A stretch of DNA of 64,000 bases from an uncultured Bacteriovoracaceae bacterium (GTDB lineage Bacteria > Bdellovibrionota > Bacteriovoracia > Bacteriovoracales > Bacteriovoracaceae). The stretch spans positions 124,001 through 188,000 of the forward strand of contig CALFYV010000090.1 in the NCBI GenBank assembly GCA_937952395.1, written 5' to 3'. Below the pieces are notes generated by a model, which ran no database searches, was not told where the DNA came from, and saw only the letters and a program-made list of their open reading frames with translations. The position numbers were made by a program, and so were the translations under genes. Of the stretch, positions 24,932 through 32,454 are shown piece after piece; positions within the stretch are counted from its first letter, which is position 1, and every line of letters starts with the position of its first letter.

Positions 24932-26292
24932 AGCTACACACAGATTTTAGTTTACTAGATGGCTATGCCATGGTGGAGGAACATGCTAAAAGAGCAACTG
25001 AAATTAATCAAAGATTTCTGTGTGTAACTGATCATGGTGCTATGGGCGCCATACCTCGTCAAATTCGTGCTTGTGAAGAAAATAAAATAAGCCCTATTTT
25101 CGGCTGCGAGCTATACATAAATCCCATACAACCCGAATTCAACACTGAAACCGAGCGACTTCAATTCATTAAAAATATCGATCCTGATATTAAAGCTCAG
25201 TTTCGTAAATCATATCATCTTTTAGCTATAGCTTATAATAATACTGGCTATAGCAATCTTGTTAAGCTTTCTTCATGGGGTTGGACCAAGGGCTTTTATT
25301 ATCGTCCTCGGGTTAATCATGAGCAGTTGATGAAATATAAAGAAGGAATTGTTTTTTCATCATGTTGTTATAACGGAGAAATTGGACAAGCTTTTGATAA
25401 AGGTGGCGAAGAAGCTGGCGAGGCGATGTTGGTGAAATATATGAAAATGTTTCACCCACATTTTTATCTTGAGTTTATATTGTTGGATTTTGATAAACAA
25501 AAGCCTTATAACGCATTTATCATGAAAATGCATGATAAATATGGAATCCCTCTCATCATTAGTCAGGACTGCCATTATACTTATAAAGATGATAGTCACA
25601 TGCAGAGTTTGATGTTAATGGTTCAAACTGGCAAGACCATCCAAGATATTCAAAAAGCAAAAGAAGCAGATGAAACCGCCGACTTTTTTGAATTACAGGA
25701 TAAAAATCTTTGGATGAAGTCTGAAGAAGAAATAGATGAAAAGTGGGAATCTGATTATCAACATATTGTTGATTATGAGTTGTTAAAAGAAGCTAAAAGA
25801 AATACTGTTAGAATTTGTGAGTTAGCTCAAGGTGTTGAATTAGACAGATCAATGAAATTGCCTCGTTTTGACGATGCCAACGATAAATTAAAAGAATATA
25901 CTATGCAAGGCTTCGCTCAGCGTGGATTGCCAAAAAATAAAGAGTATCATAATCGGATTTTGGAAGAATTATCACTGATTATTCAAAAAGACTTCTCGTC
26001 TTATTTCCTCATACAGAAAATGATGACAGATGAGGCTAGACGAAAGTGTCCAGAATTGTTAGGATGGGGGGACGGGTCTGAAGCTTGCGGTCCAGGTCGA
26101 GGTAGTGTTGGCGGAAGTTTGGTTGCTTATTGTTTAGGCATTACTGATGTTGATCCTATAAAACACGATTTGTTGTTTTCTAGATTTTTAAGTCCAGCCC
26201 GTGGCGGTAAATCAGTTAAGTTAAAGTTTGCCTCTGACCCTATTTCTCAAATAGAACAAGTTGTAAACGCAACAGAGGAATGTCCTTTTTAA
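24898..26292 (+). CDS. dnaE: DNA polymerase III alpha, N-terminal half (PHP domain), with in-frame TAG
   Basis: GTG 24898 with GGAGG 7 nt upstream starts MEIVGFEHLHL, then CTT-TAG-CTA at 24928-24936, then HTDFSLLDGYAMVEEHAKRA in the same frame. Family members read F-x-HLH-x-HT-x-[YF]SLLDG without a break, so dropping six bases (hop from CTT to CTA) restores the motif exactly, giving about 462 aa. Starting at ATG 24970 (440 aa) would lose the first PHP metal motif and has no ribosome site. Further on: VTDHGAMGAIP, FGCELYIN and the polymerase finger/palm GPGRGSVGGSLVAYCLG. The protein stops before the catalytic Asp pair, which is in the gene at 36945. Confidence 0.85.
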
Positions 26293-26798
26293 TGATAAAG
26301 AAGATTAAAGTTACGTCTAAATCGCAGGCTAAGGCATTTATTTCTGATGTTCCTTGGGCTGCGATTAGTATTACCACATATAAGGATGACTGGCCGAAAT
26401 TAAATGGAACCAAACGGTTAGGTTTATTACAGCTTTGGTTTGCAGATGTGGAATTGGAATACTATTCACTGGCAGATGAAATTTTGTTTAAGCCTGAGCA
26501 TGCTAAACAAATTTATGATTTTGTGAAATCTATGCATGAAAAAAATGATGTTGAATTACTTTTGGTGCATTGTGAGGCTGGTTATTCAAGATCACCTGCT
26601 ATTGCCTGTGTATTAGAACAGGCTTTTCTTGGTTTGGAGTCTAAGCTATTTCCGGCAAAATATTTTAATTCTTTTGAAGGCGGTTATTTGAAATATGAAC
26701 CAAATAAACTGGTTCATAAAATAATGATCCAAGAAGGTATACGTTTGGGTCATTTGAAATATTCAGATGAGTTTCAACCATTTGTGACTCCAGAATGA
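26292..26798 (+). CDS. dual-specificity / tyrosine protein phosphatase
   Basis: 168 aa. Signature LLVHCEAGYSRSPAIA is the C-x(5)-R loop of cysteine-dependent phosphatases, with catalytic Cys and Arg. The general acid Asp could be in LWFADVELEYY. TAATG junction with dnaE; an ATG at 26280 is possible. It may remove phosphates from host or phage proteins; note the phage also encodes a PrkA kinase. Confidence 0.8.
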   Translation: MIKKIKVTSKSQAKAFISDVPWAAISITTYKDDWPKLNGTKRLGLLQLWFADVELEYYSLADEILFKPEHAKQIYDFVKSMHEKNDVELLLVHCEAGYSRSPAIACVLEQAFLGLESKLFPAKYFNSFEGGYLKYEPNKLVHKIMIQEGIRLGHLKYSDEFQPFVTPE

Positions 26799-26965
26799 AA
26801 TGGCGAAAAAGATATGCTTGGGCTCTTAGATTGCAACTAGCATTTGTTTTGTTGCCATTAATATTTGCTTTTACTTATCCTCAACTGCTGTTTGCTTGTT
26901 GGGCAGCAGCATTAGTGTTTGTATTATGCGGTGTGTTTTTTCATTTCTTCTCAATATATGCCTAA
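26795..26965 (+). CDS. small two-helix membrane protein
   Basis: 56 aa, ATGA overlap upstream. Basic start MKWRKRYAWALR, then two hydrophobic spans (about 13-28 and 31-52: LAFVLLPLIFAF and AALVFVLCGVFFHFF). Stop TAA 26963-26965 abuts the stop of the convergent gene. An inner-membrane protein; holin-like size but only circumstantial. Confidence 0.6.
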   Translation: MKWRKRYAWALRLQLAFVLLPLIFAFTYPQLLFACWAAALVFVLCGVFFHFFSIYA

Positions 26966-27985
26966 TTAATTCAAGCCCATTTTAGACATAGAGTTCATTA
27001 AATTGCTAGGCTTTCTAGTTGGTTTGGCGAATTTAGATGGTGGACCCATTTCCATATCAGAATCTTCGTCTTCTATTTCATCACCCATCTCATCATCCAT
27101 GTCGCCACTTAGGTCGTCATCGCCTTCATCGTCGAAGTCCATGTCATCATCATCCATGTCATCGCCTTCGTCATTAAATTCTTCATCGCCCATCTCATCA
27201 TCCATGTCCATTTCTTCATCTCCCATTTCGCCATCCATGTCCTCTGGAGATTCTTCGTCTTCCTCAGGTTCCATTTTTAATCCCATTGGAGGACCAACAG
27301 CTTCTTTTAGGGCACGAGCAAATCTGCGAGATCGTCTTTCACCATCTTCATTTTCTTCTTCGAATAAATTGGTGAGTTCACTATAAGCTTCTGGATATTC
27401 TAAAGCAGCTTTGAATACTTCGCCTAGAATATTTGCTCTTTTTAATTCGTGCATGAGTTGTTCAACAACTTTTGGACTTTTCTTGCTTAACGCAGCAACG
27501 TATCTAATTGCTTCTGAAGGATGTGGATGAAACGCTCCTGGCTTAGTTGCGTTAACCATCGGCAAATCTTCTGTTAATTCGATTGTGCCACATTCTTTAA
27601 CCATGAATTCAGCGAATTCTTTGGTAGACATGTTTTTTGTTTTATTAAAGAACTGCTCAGTTTTTGGCAATCCTTTTGGCCATTCATCTTTAATTTCAGT
27701 GCCGAGCGATGTTAATTTAGAATTGCCGCCTTTTGTGTCAGGCGTATACTCTAAATTCTTATCTCCCATATCTGCAAAACCACCAGTTTCAGCTTTTTTT
27801 GCGGAAGCATTTTTATTTGCAGCTTTGTAGGGATTTAAATCGCCTTGGCCTTCGCCTTTTGTTGGTTTTTTAGGGTCTGGACCTTCATAATCGGCAACCA
27901 ATTTAACTTTTGGGTTTCCAGCAAGACCAGTGGCGTTTACGCCGTCTTTTCTTTCTTCGACGTAATTTGTGAATTTTTTAAACAT
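26966..27985 (-). CDS. virion-like protein with very acidic C-terminal region
   Basis: 339 aa. N-terminus MFKKFTNYVEERKDG matches the FKxWLE-type tag. The central part is helical (SEAIRYVAALSKKSPKVVEQL). Residues about 230-315 are almost only Asp, Glu, Met and Gly, with the unit DDEMGDEE recurring. A short basic tail (KFAKPTRKPSNLMNSM) follows. Acidic internal proteins with such tags are typical of prohead core/scaffold components. GGAG lies 5 nt upstream on the minus strand. Confidence 0.6.
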   Translation of the reverse strand: MFKKFTNYVEERKDGVNATGLAGNPKVKLVADYEGPDPKKPTKGEGQGDLNPYKAANKNASAKKAETGGFADMGDKNLEYTPDTKGGNSKLTSLGTEIKDEWPKGLPKTEQFFNKTKNMSTKEFAEFMVKECGTIELTEDLPMVNATKPGAFHPHPSEAIRYVAALSKKSPKVVEQLMHELKRANILGEVFKAALEYPEAYSELTNLFEEENEDGERRSRRFARALKEAVGPPMGLKMEPEEDEESPEDMDGEMGDEEMDMDDEMGDEEFNDEGDDMDDDDMDFDDEGDDDLSGDMDDEMGDEIEDEDSDMEMGPPSKFAKPTRKPSNLMNSMSKMGLN

Positions 27986-27997
27986 GTTTCTCCAAAA

Positions 27998-28168
27998 TTA
28001 TTTCATAAGTAGAGCTAGCACAATATAAACTACTAAGCCTGGAACAAAGCCAGTACTTAATGTGACTATGGCATATAACACTCGTATTAAAAGCGAATCA
28101 ACTCCTAGTGTGTCAGCGATTCCCGAACATACACCAAGAAGCACTTTATCTTCTGTATTTTTCTTCAT
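27998..28168 (-). CDS. PspC-domain membrane protein
   Basis: 56 aa; ATG at 28168 with AAAGGA 6 nt upstream on the minus strand. The whole protein is a PspC domain: KVLLGVCSGIADTLGVD, LLIRVLYAIVTLSTGF, LVVYIVLALLM. Bacterial PspC is an envelope-stress sensor with extra domains; here only the membrane part is kept. It could interfere with the host phage-shock response. Confidence 0.8.
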   Translation of the reverse strand: MKKNTEDKVLLGVCSGIADTLGVDSLLIRVLYAIVTLSTGFVPGLVVYIVLALLMK

Positions 28169-28198
28169 TGTAAATCCTTTTGTTATGGCATTTCGCCA

Positions 28199-28245
28199 CA
28201 AATTTTGAAGGCTAGTATATTTAGGGGTAAGCCTCCAAAATTTAT
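28199..28245. repeat. imperfect inverted repeat in the pspC-tmRNA gap
   Basis: AAATTTTGAAGGCT around 28200-28213 pairs with AGCCTCCAAAATTT around 28230-28243 except at two central positions. It lies upstream of both the minus-strand pspC gene and the tmRNA promoter; it may insulate the two transcription units or bind a regulator. Confidence 0.4.
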
Positions 28246-28280
28246 TGAGTAGGATTCTACATAATTTTGGCGAATGCGAC

Positions 28281-28308
28281 TTTACAAATCGCCTTTTGTG
28301 TGTATAAT
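28281..28308 (+). promoter_or_regulatory. sigma70-type promoter for the tmRNA
   Basis: TTTACA (28281-28286), 16-bp spacer, perfect TATAAT (28303-28308). Transcription would begin near 28315, about 147 nt before the mature tmRNA 5' end. This matches host housekeeping promoters closely. Confidence 0.8.
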
Positions 28309-28314
28309 GAAAGA

Positions 28315-28461
28315 GCACGACGGGGCTATTATCCTGCCCCAGAGCGCCCTATTCTTTTTAAGAAGGTGTCGCCTGGATTGTCGGGATTATTTGGGCTGCC
28401 ATCGTGTCTCTCGGTATGGTTTAGACTGATGGACCCAGCCGAGTTGAAAAATCAGTCTCAC
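28315..28461 (+). ncRNA. structured leader upstream of tmRNA
   Basis: Between promoter and tmRNA there is no credible ORF. Hairpins: GGGGC/GCCCC (28322-28326 with 28336-28340), TTCTT/AAGAA near 28353-28365, and AGACTGAT/ATCAGTCT (28423-28430 with 28451-28458), the last ending 3 nt before the mature tmRNA. It may guide 5' processing by RNase P or be a separate small RNA. I could not fold it into a tRNA. Confidence 0.45.
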
Positions 28462-28810
28462 GGGGTCGTTAGGTTTCGATTCGCAATGAGGTTGAATGTG
28501 TGGCATGCAGTGGTTGATCGAACGGCCACTTTAAAAATCGATCAAGCCTTAACCGGCAATACTTACGCTCAGGCTGCTTAATCAGCCAAGGGTTTTGGGA
28601 AGCTAAGTTAGCTGCGTCCTTAAATCCTAACGAAATGCTAACTGGCTTTAACCCTTGCAGATACAGGTTGAAGTGAGATAAAATGATTCTGCTGGCTCTA
28701 AATAACTTTTGCTATTTGCAGTTTTTAGAGTAAGATTTAGCAAAAAGATAAGCATGTAGAGGCCGCTCGACTAGTTGTAGAAGATGGGGGTTCGATTCCC
28801 CCCGACTCCA
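28462..28810 (+). ncRNA. ssrA: tmRNA (transfer-messenger RNA)
   Basis: 5' end GGGGTCGTTAGGTTTCGATT, the classic tmRNA start, pairs with CGACTCC (28804-28810 region) to give a 7-bp acceptor stem with one G-U. The T arm is GGGGG-TTCGATT-CCCCC. 3' CCA is not encoded. The tag frame starts at GGC 28555 and reads GNTYAQAA then TAA 28579-28581, so the tag would be Ala + GNTYAQAA, ending in the Ala-Ala used by ClpXP-type proteases. 349 nt. Rescues ribosomes on broken mRNAs. Confidence 0.93.
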
Positions 28811-28813
28811 CTT

Positions 28814-28866
28814 AACTCATTTACTTCCGTAAATGAGTTCCGTCACCGGCCCTTCGGGGCTCGGTG
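28814..28866 (+). terminator. two hairpins immediately after tmRNA
   Basis: AACTCATTTAC (28814-28824) pairs perfectly with 28829-28839 around TTCC. CACCG-GCCC (28844-28852) pairs with GGGC-CGGTG (28857-28866, one bulged T) around a TTCG tetraloop. They sit 3' of the tmRNA and probably stabilise or help process its 3' end. Confidence 0.65.
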
Positions 28867-28914
28867 TCGTTGTTATAGTTTCCTATGGACCTGACCGGCA
28901 ATCCGGCCACGCCC

Positions 28915-28954
28915 AAAATACCCTGTGGCTTAAATGTCATAGGGTATTTTTTTT
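28915..28954 (+). terminator. Rho-independent terminator of the tmRNA unit
   Basis: ATACCCTGTG (28918-28927) pairs with CATAGGGTAT (28938-28947), 10 bp with one G-U, followed by a run of eight T (28947-28954). Confidence 0.88.
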
Positions 28955-28959
28955 GACAA

Positions 28960-28987
28960 TTGATTTATTTCAAAAATTGGGTATAAT
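28960..28987 (+). promoter_or_regulatory. promoter for the peptidase-gyrase operon
   Basis: TTGATT (28960-28965), 16-bp spacer, perfect TATAAT (28982-28987). The predicted start site falls at about the ATG of the next gene (28995), so this transcript would be leaderless. Confidence 0.6.
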
Positions 28988-28994
28988 CATTGAT

Positions 28995-29825
28995 ATGAGT
29001 AGAGATATTTTTAGGTCATATTATCGAGATGTAATTAAACCGCTTGAATCAAGCAATCCTGAAATCATTGGCTATACAGGCAAACACCCTATACTTTATA
29101 AAAAAATAGGGAATGGTCCTCATCATGTTTTGATTTCAGGAGGCGTACACGGCGAAGAAATTGCAGGATGTGCTGCTGCGGTTGATATAATTGAAAATTT
29201 ATTCACGGTTCCAGGGGGCCATTTTACTATTCATGTATATCCATGTATGAATCCGTACGGATATGAATATAATATACGTGAGAATGCTGAAGGTATTGAT
29301 TTGAATCGAGGGTTCAAGGAAACACTTAAAGGCCGTGAAGTTGAAATTTTTGCTGAACATGTTAAAAAATTAAATTACAAATATATTTTTACCATGGATT
29401 TTCATGAAGGTTCTCCCAATACTATATGGAAAGTATTAGATAACAATAAAAAAATTAAATGTTCTTATTCTTTAGAAGACAATCCTCATGGTGCGTGGCT
29501 TTATGAATCTTGTAAGGTTTTGTCTCATCGCATGGGCGATAAAATGTTGCAAGCATTGCGAAACGAAGGTCTAGAAGTAACTTCTAAAGATATTGTTTAT
29601 GATGATATTTGTGATAATGGTTGGATCAAATATCCCGAAGCAATGAAAAGTGAAGAATATGCTGAGGGGAATTCTTTTGATGCATGGCTTTGGGCTCATT
29701 ATACTTCTCAAGCGTTTACATCCGAAACGGATATGTCTTGGCCGCTCGAAGATAGAATTAAAGCACATCATTTGATGCTTATGGCTGCGCTCGAAGCCAC
29801 AAGAACAAGGTTGGATAATGTCTAA
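28995..29825 (+). CDS. M14-type zinc carboxypeptidase / deacylase
   Basis: 276 aa. Zinc site: SGGVHGEEIAGC (H-x-x-E) and DFHEG (second His); substrate Arg in EGIDLNRGF; candidate catalytic Glu in FTSETDM. This is the succinylglutamate-desuccinylase/AspA branch of the carboxypeptidase A family. Substrate unknown: a peptidoglycan peptide or a host small molecule. No signal peptide, so it acts in the cytoplasm or via a holin. The ATG at 28995 follows a perfect TATAAT by 7 nt. Its end overlaps gyrB by 8 nt. Confidence 0.8.
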   Translation: MSRDIFRSYYRDVIKPLESSNPEIIGYTGKHPILYKKIGNGPHHVLISGGVHGEEIAGCAAAVDIIENLFTVPGGHFTIHVYPCMNPYGYEYNIRENAEGIDLNRGFKETLKGREVEIFAEHVKKLNYKYIFTMDFHEGSPNTIWKVLDNNKKIKCSYSLEDNPHGAWLYESCKVLSHRMGDKMLQALRNEGLEVTSKDIVYDDICDNGWIKYPEAMKSEEYAEGNSFDAWLWAHYTSQAFTSETDMSWPLEDRIKAHHLMLMAALEATRTRLDNV

Positions 29826-31737
29826 ATATAATGCTTCTCAAATTTCTGTTCTCAAGGGATTAGAGGCAGTTCGCAAAAATCCAGGTATGTATATTGGGAG
29901 CCTTTCTTCTCAAGGGCTTCACCATTTGCTATGGGAAATATTAGATAATTCCTGTGATGAGGCTATGGGAGGCTTCTGTACAGAGGTTTCAATTATAGTA
30001 GATAAAGATGGTGAAACCATCACAGTAGAGGATAACGGGCGAGGCATCCCAGTTGATACCCACCCAATAGAAAAACGATCTGCTTTAGAAGTGGTTATGA
30101 CCACACTCCATGCAGGCGGGAAATTTGAAGAAGCAGGTGGTTCTTATACATCATCGGGTGGTTTACATGGTGTTGGTGCCTCCTGTGTTAATGCTCTTTC
30201 CGATCAAATGTATGTAGAAGTTTGTCGTGATGGCGTTGTATGGAAACAAACATACTCCGCTGGCAGAACCACAAGTAAAGTTAAAAAAGTTGGTAAATGT
30301 CGCAAAACAAAAACAGGAACTAAAAGTTCTTGGCATCCTGATAAAAATATATTCAAAAATGTTAAAGTCGATGATAACTTGATTGTTCGTCGCATTAGAG
30401 AAATGGCATTTTTGAATCGTGGATTAAAAATAAACTATAAAAATATTGCCACAAAATTCGAAGAGTCTTTTTGTTTTGATGGCGGAATCTCAGATTATGT
30501 TAAGTATCTTTGTGATGGGAAAGATGAAGTTTACCCATCACAGCCTTTATTTGGTGAAGGCAAATCTTCTTTGACTTCTCGTCCTGGAGACTGTGAGGTG
30601 CAAATTGCACTTGCCTATTCGGGAGAGGACGATGAAACTATTTTATCTTTTTGTAACAACATCAACACCGGGGATGGTGGCACGCACGTTACGGGATTTA
30701 AAAATGCCTACACGAGAGTCATTAATGTATTGGCTCGTCAACATGGGTTGTTGAAAGAAAGTGCCAACAATTTAAGCGGGGATGATGTTCGTGAAGGTTT
30801 AATGGCTGTAGTATCTGTCAGGTTTGCTCGTCCTGAATTTATTTCACAAACTAAATCAAAATTAGGAACTACTGAGATAGAATCAGTGGTTAGCACAATA
30901 GCCAGTCAATTGTTGTCTGGTTATTTTGATAAAAACTCTGGTGTTTTGAAAAAGATTGTTAATCGTGCTTTGGTTGCACAACAAGCAAGGGCTGCTGCAA
31001 AGAAGCAATCAGACTTGGTAAAAAAGAAAGGGTTCCTCGGCAAAAATAATCGAATGCCCGGAAAACTTTACGATTGCGATTCAGAGAAGCGAGATTTACG
31101 AGAGCTATTTATTGTGGAAGGTGATTCGGCGGGTGGCTCAGGAAAGGATGGTCGTGATCCCGAAACTCAGGCAATTCTTCCAATTCGTGGTAAAATCATC
31201 AATGCTGAAAAGAATGACATATCAACCCTGTTGAAAAACAAAGAAGTTCAATCTTTAATTATTGCAATTGGCACTGGTATTAAAGATGACTTTGATTTTA
31301 AGAAATTAAGATATAACAAAGTCATAGTTATGTGTGATGCCGATGAGGATGGCAACCATATTGCCACTTTGTTGTTGACTTTCTTCTATCGCTACATGCG
31401 ACCGCTCGTTGCAGATGGATATATTTATCTGGCACAGCCGCCATTGTTTTGTGTTGACAACGGAAAGAGAAAAGTATATTGTTGGTCTGAAGCTGAGATG
31501 CAATCTCAGGTCAAAAAACTTGGTAAATGTAAAGTTGTCAGGTTTAAAGGGCTAGGTGAAATGGATGCAGAACAATTGGCTGAAACTACAATGCATCCCA
31601 ATGGTCGCCGTTTAATTAGATTGCAAATAGACGATCAAGGTGAAACAGAGCATATGGTGTCTGTGCTGATGGGTAGCAATGCACAGTTAAGGAAGGAACA
31701 TATTGTGAACCAAGTAAACAGTGTGGTAAAAAAATGA
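29818..31737 (+). CDS. gyrB: type II topoisomerase subunit B (GyrB/ParE)
   Basis: 639 aa. GHKL ATPase: LDNSCDEAMGG, VEDNGRGIPV, GGLHGVGASCVNALS. TOPRIM: FIVEGDSAGGSGKDGRDP and the acidic VIVMCDADEDGNHI. The subunit is unsplit, unlike T4, and about the length of ParE or short GyrB. It relaxes or supercoils phage DNA with the A subunit at 32451. Three tiny genes separate the two. Confidence 0.93.
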   Translation: MSKYNASQISVLKGLEAVRKNPGMYIGSLSSQGLHHLLWEILDNSCDEAMGGFCTEVSIIVDKDGETITVEDNGRGIPVDTHPIEKRSALEVVMTTLHAGGKFEEAGGSYTSSGGLHGVGASCVNALSDQMYVEVCRDGVVWKQTYSAGRTTSKVKKVGKCRKTKTGTKSSWHPDKNIFKNVKVDDNLIVRRIREMAFLNRGLKINYKNIATKFEESFCFDGGISDYVKYLCDGKDEVYPSQPLFGEGKSSLTSRPGDCEVQIALAYSGEDDETILSFCNNINTGDGGTHVTGFKNAYTRVINVLARQHGLLKESANNLSGDDVREGLMAVVSVRFARPEFISQTKSKLGTTEIESVVSTIASQLLSGYFDKNSGVLKKIVNRALVAQQARAAAKKQSDLVKKKGFLGKNNRMPGKLYDCDSEKRDLRELFIVEGDSAGGSGKDGRDPETQAILPIRGKIINAEKNDISTLLKNKEVQSLIIAIGTGIKDDFDFKKLRYNKVIVMCDADEDGNHIATLLLTFFYRYMRPLVADGYIYLAQPPLFCVDNGKRKVYCWSEAEMQSQVKKLGKCKVVRFKGLGEMDAEQLAETTMHPNGRRLIRLQIDDQGETEHMVSVLMGSNAQLRKEHIVNQVNSVVKK

Positions 31738-32048
31738 AAATAAAAGCAGAATTAGAATCAAATGATCTAAAAGATATTAGAGAAGTGTTAACAACATGGA
31801 TGGGCATATCCCCTTCAGATGAACAAATTCGTGACTTAATGAAATATGAAAATGATATTCTTATCGATATTGCTAATTGGGGAGCAAATGATACCCCAAC
31901 TAGAGAAAAAATAATGAAAGCCGTTGGAGAACGAATCACTAAAATGCGATATCCACGCCATAAAGATTCTCAGAAATATATGGATGAATTTTGGGACATT
32001 TTTAATCAAAAAGCTGTTGCCTCTGGGATAAAGGTGGTTGTATCATGA
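31734..32048 (+). CDS. unknown small protein between topoisomerase genes
   Basis: 104 aa, ATGA overlap with gyrB. Helical, charged (LKDIREVLTTWMGISPSDEQIRD; TREKIMKAVGERITKM). No family recognised. Confidence 0.55.
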   Translation: MKIKAELESNDLKDIREVLTTWMGISPSDEQIRDLMKYENDILIDIANWGANDTPTREKIMKAVGERITKMRYPRHKDSQKYMDEFWDIFNQKAVASGIKVVVS

Positions 32049-32233
32049 TTAGGAAAAATGAAATTTATGTTGATGAGTGGGATGGAAACCTTCAAATTAG
32101 TCTAAGTGATCTTGAGAAATTAATTCCAGAGTTGAAGAACAAGTATGGAGCTAAATCATTGCTTAGCTTCGATGCGGGCTACAACAATGTATCTGTAGTA
32201 ATTGTGCCATCTAAGAAAAAGATTAAAAAATGA
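32045..32233 (+). CDS. unknown small protein
   Basis: 62 aa, ATGA overlaps on both sides. One helix (LSDLEKLIPELKNKYG), a strand pair (SVVIVPS) and a Lys tail (KKKIKK). Confidence 0.5.
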   Translation: MIRKNEIYVDEWDGNLQISLSDLEKLIPELKNKYGAKSLLSFDAGYNNVSVVIVPSKKKIKK

Positions 32234-32454
32234 AAGATGCATTCGATAATCCATTAAGCATAAAAGATACTGTTGTTTTCATCTATAAAAATAGATTTGT
32301 TATGGGTGAGATTGTCTCGTTTATTCCGGGAGTTGTCATCAATAAAAATAAACAATCTCTAGATCAAGTTGTAGTAGAGGTTGTTCAAAAATTAAAAAAT
32401 AGTTACCCACCGGATCGCATAACACTCCAAACTTCTGCTGTTATAAAAAGATGA
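32230..32454 (+). CDS. small beta-barrel-like unknown protein
   Basis: 74 aa. IKDTVVFIYKNRFVMGEIVSF reads like an SH3/KOW-like beta barrel often seen in small phage proteins. Overlaps gyrA by 4 nt. Confidence 0.55.
   Translation: MKDAFDNPLSIKDTVVFIYKNRFVMGEIVSFIPGVVINKNKQSLDQVVVEVVQKLKNSYPPDRITLQTSAVIKR

Noticed and set aside
24898..24969. Genome-wide recoding of TAG as an amino acid to explain the in-frame TAG in dnaE
   Set aside because: Other genes here end normally at TAG (for example 671, 3455, 5624, 49298), and an inserted residue plus Leu would break the PHP motif spacing.
27003..27386. Ser-rich open frame on the plus strand
   Set aside because: It is the complement of the Asp/Glu/Met-rich part of the minus-strand virion-like gene.
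28315..28461. A tRNA in the tmRNA leader
   Set aside because: No T-loop GTTCGA, no complete acceptor stem or anticodon arm could be drawn.
28267..28581. Open frame of 104 codons over the tmRNA leader and tmRNA
   Set aside because: Its last codons are the tmRNA tag, and the rest overlaps the tmRNA 5' domain and leader; it has no ribosome site.
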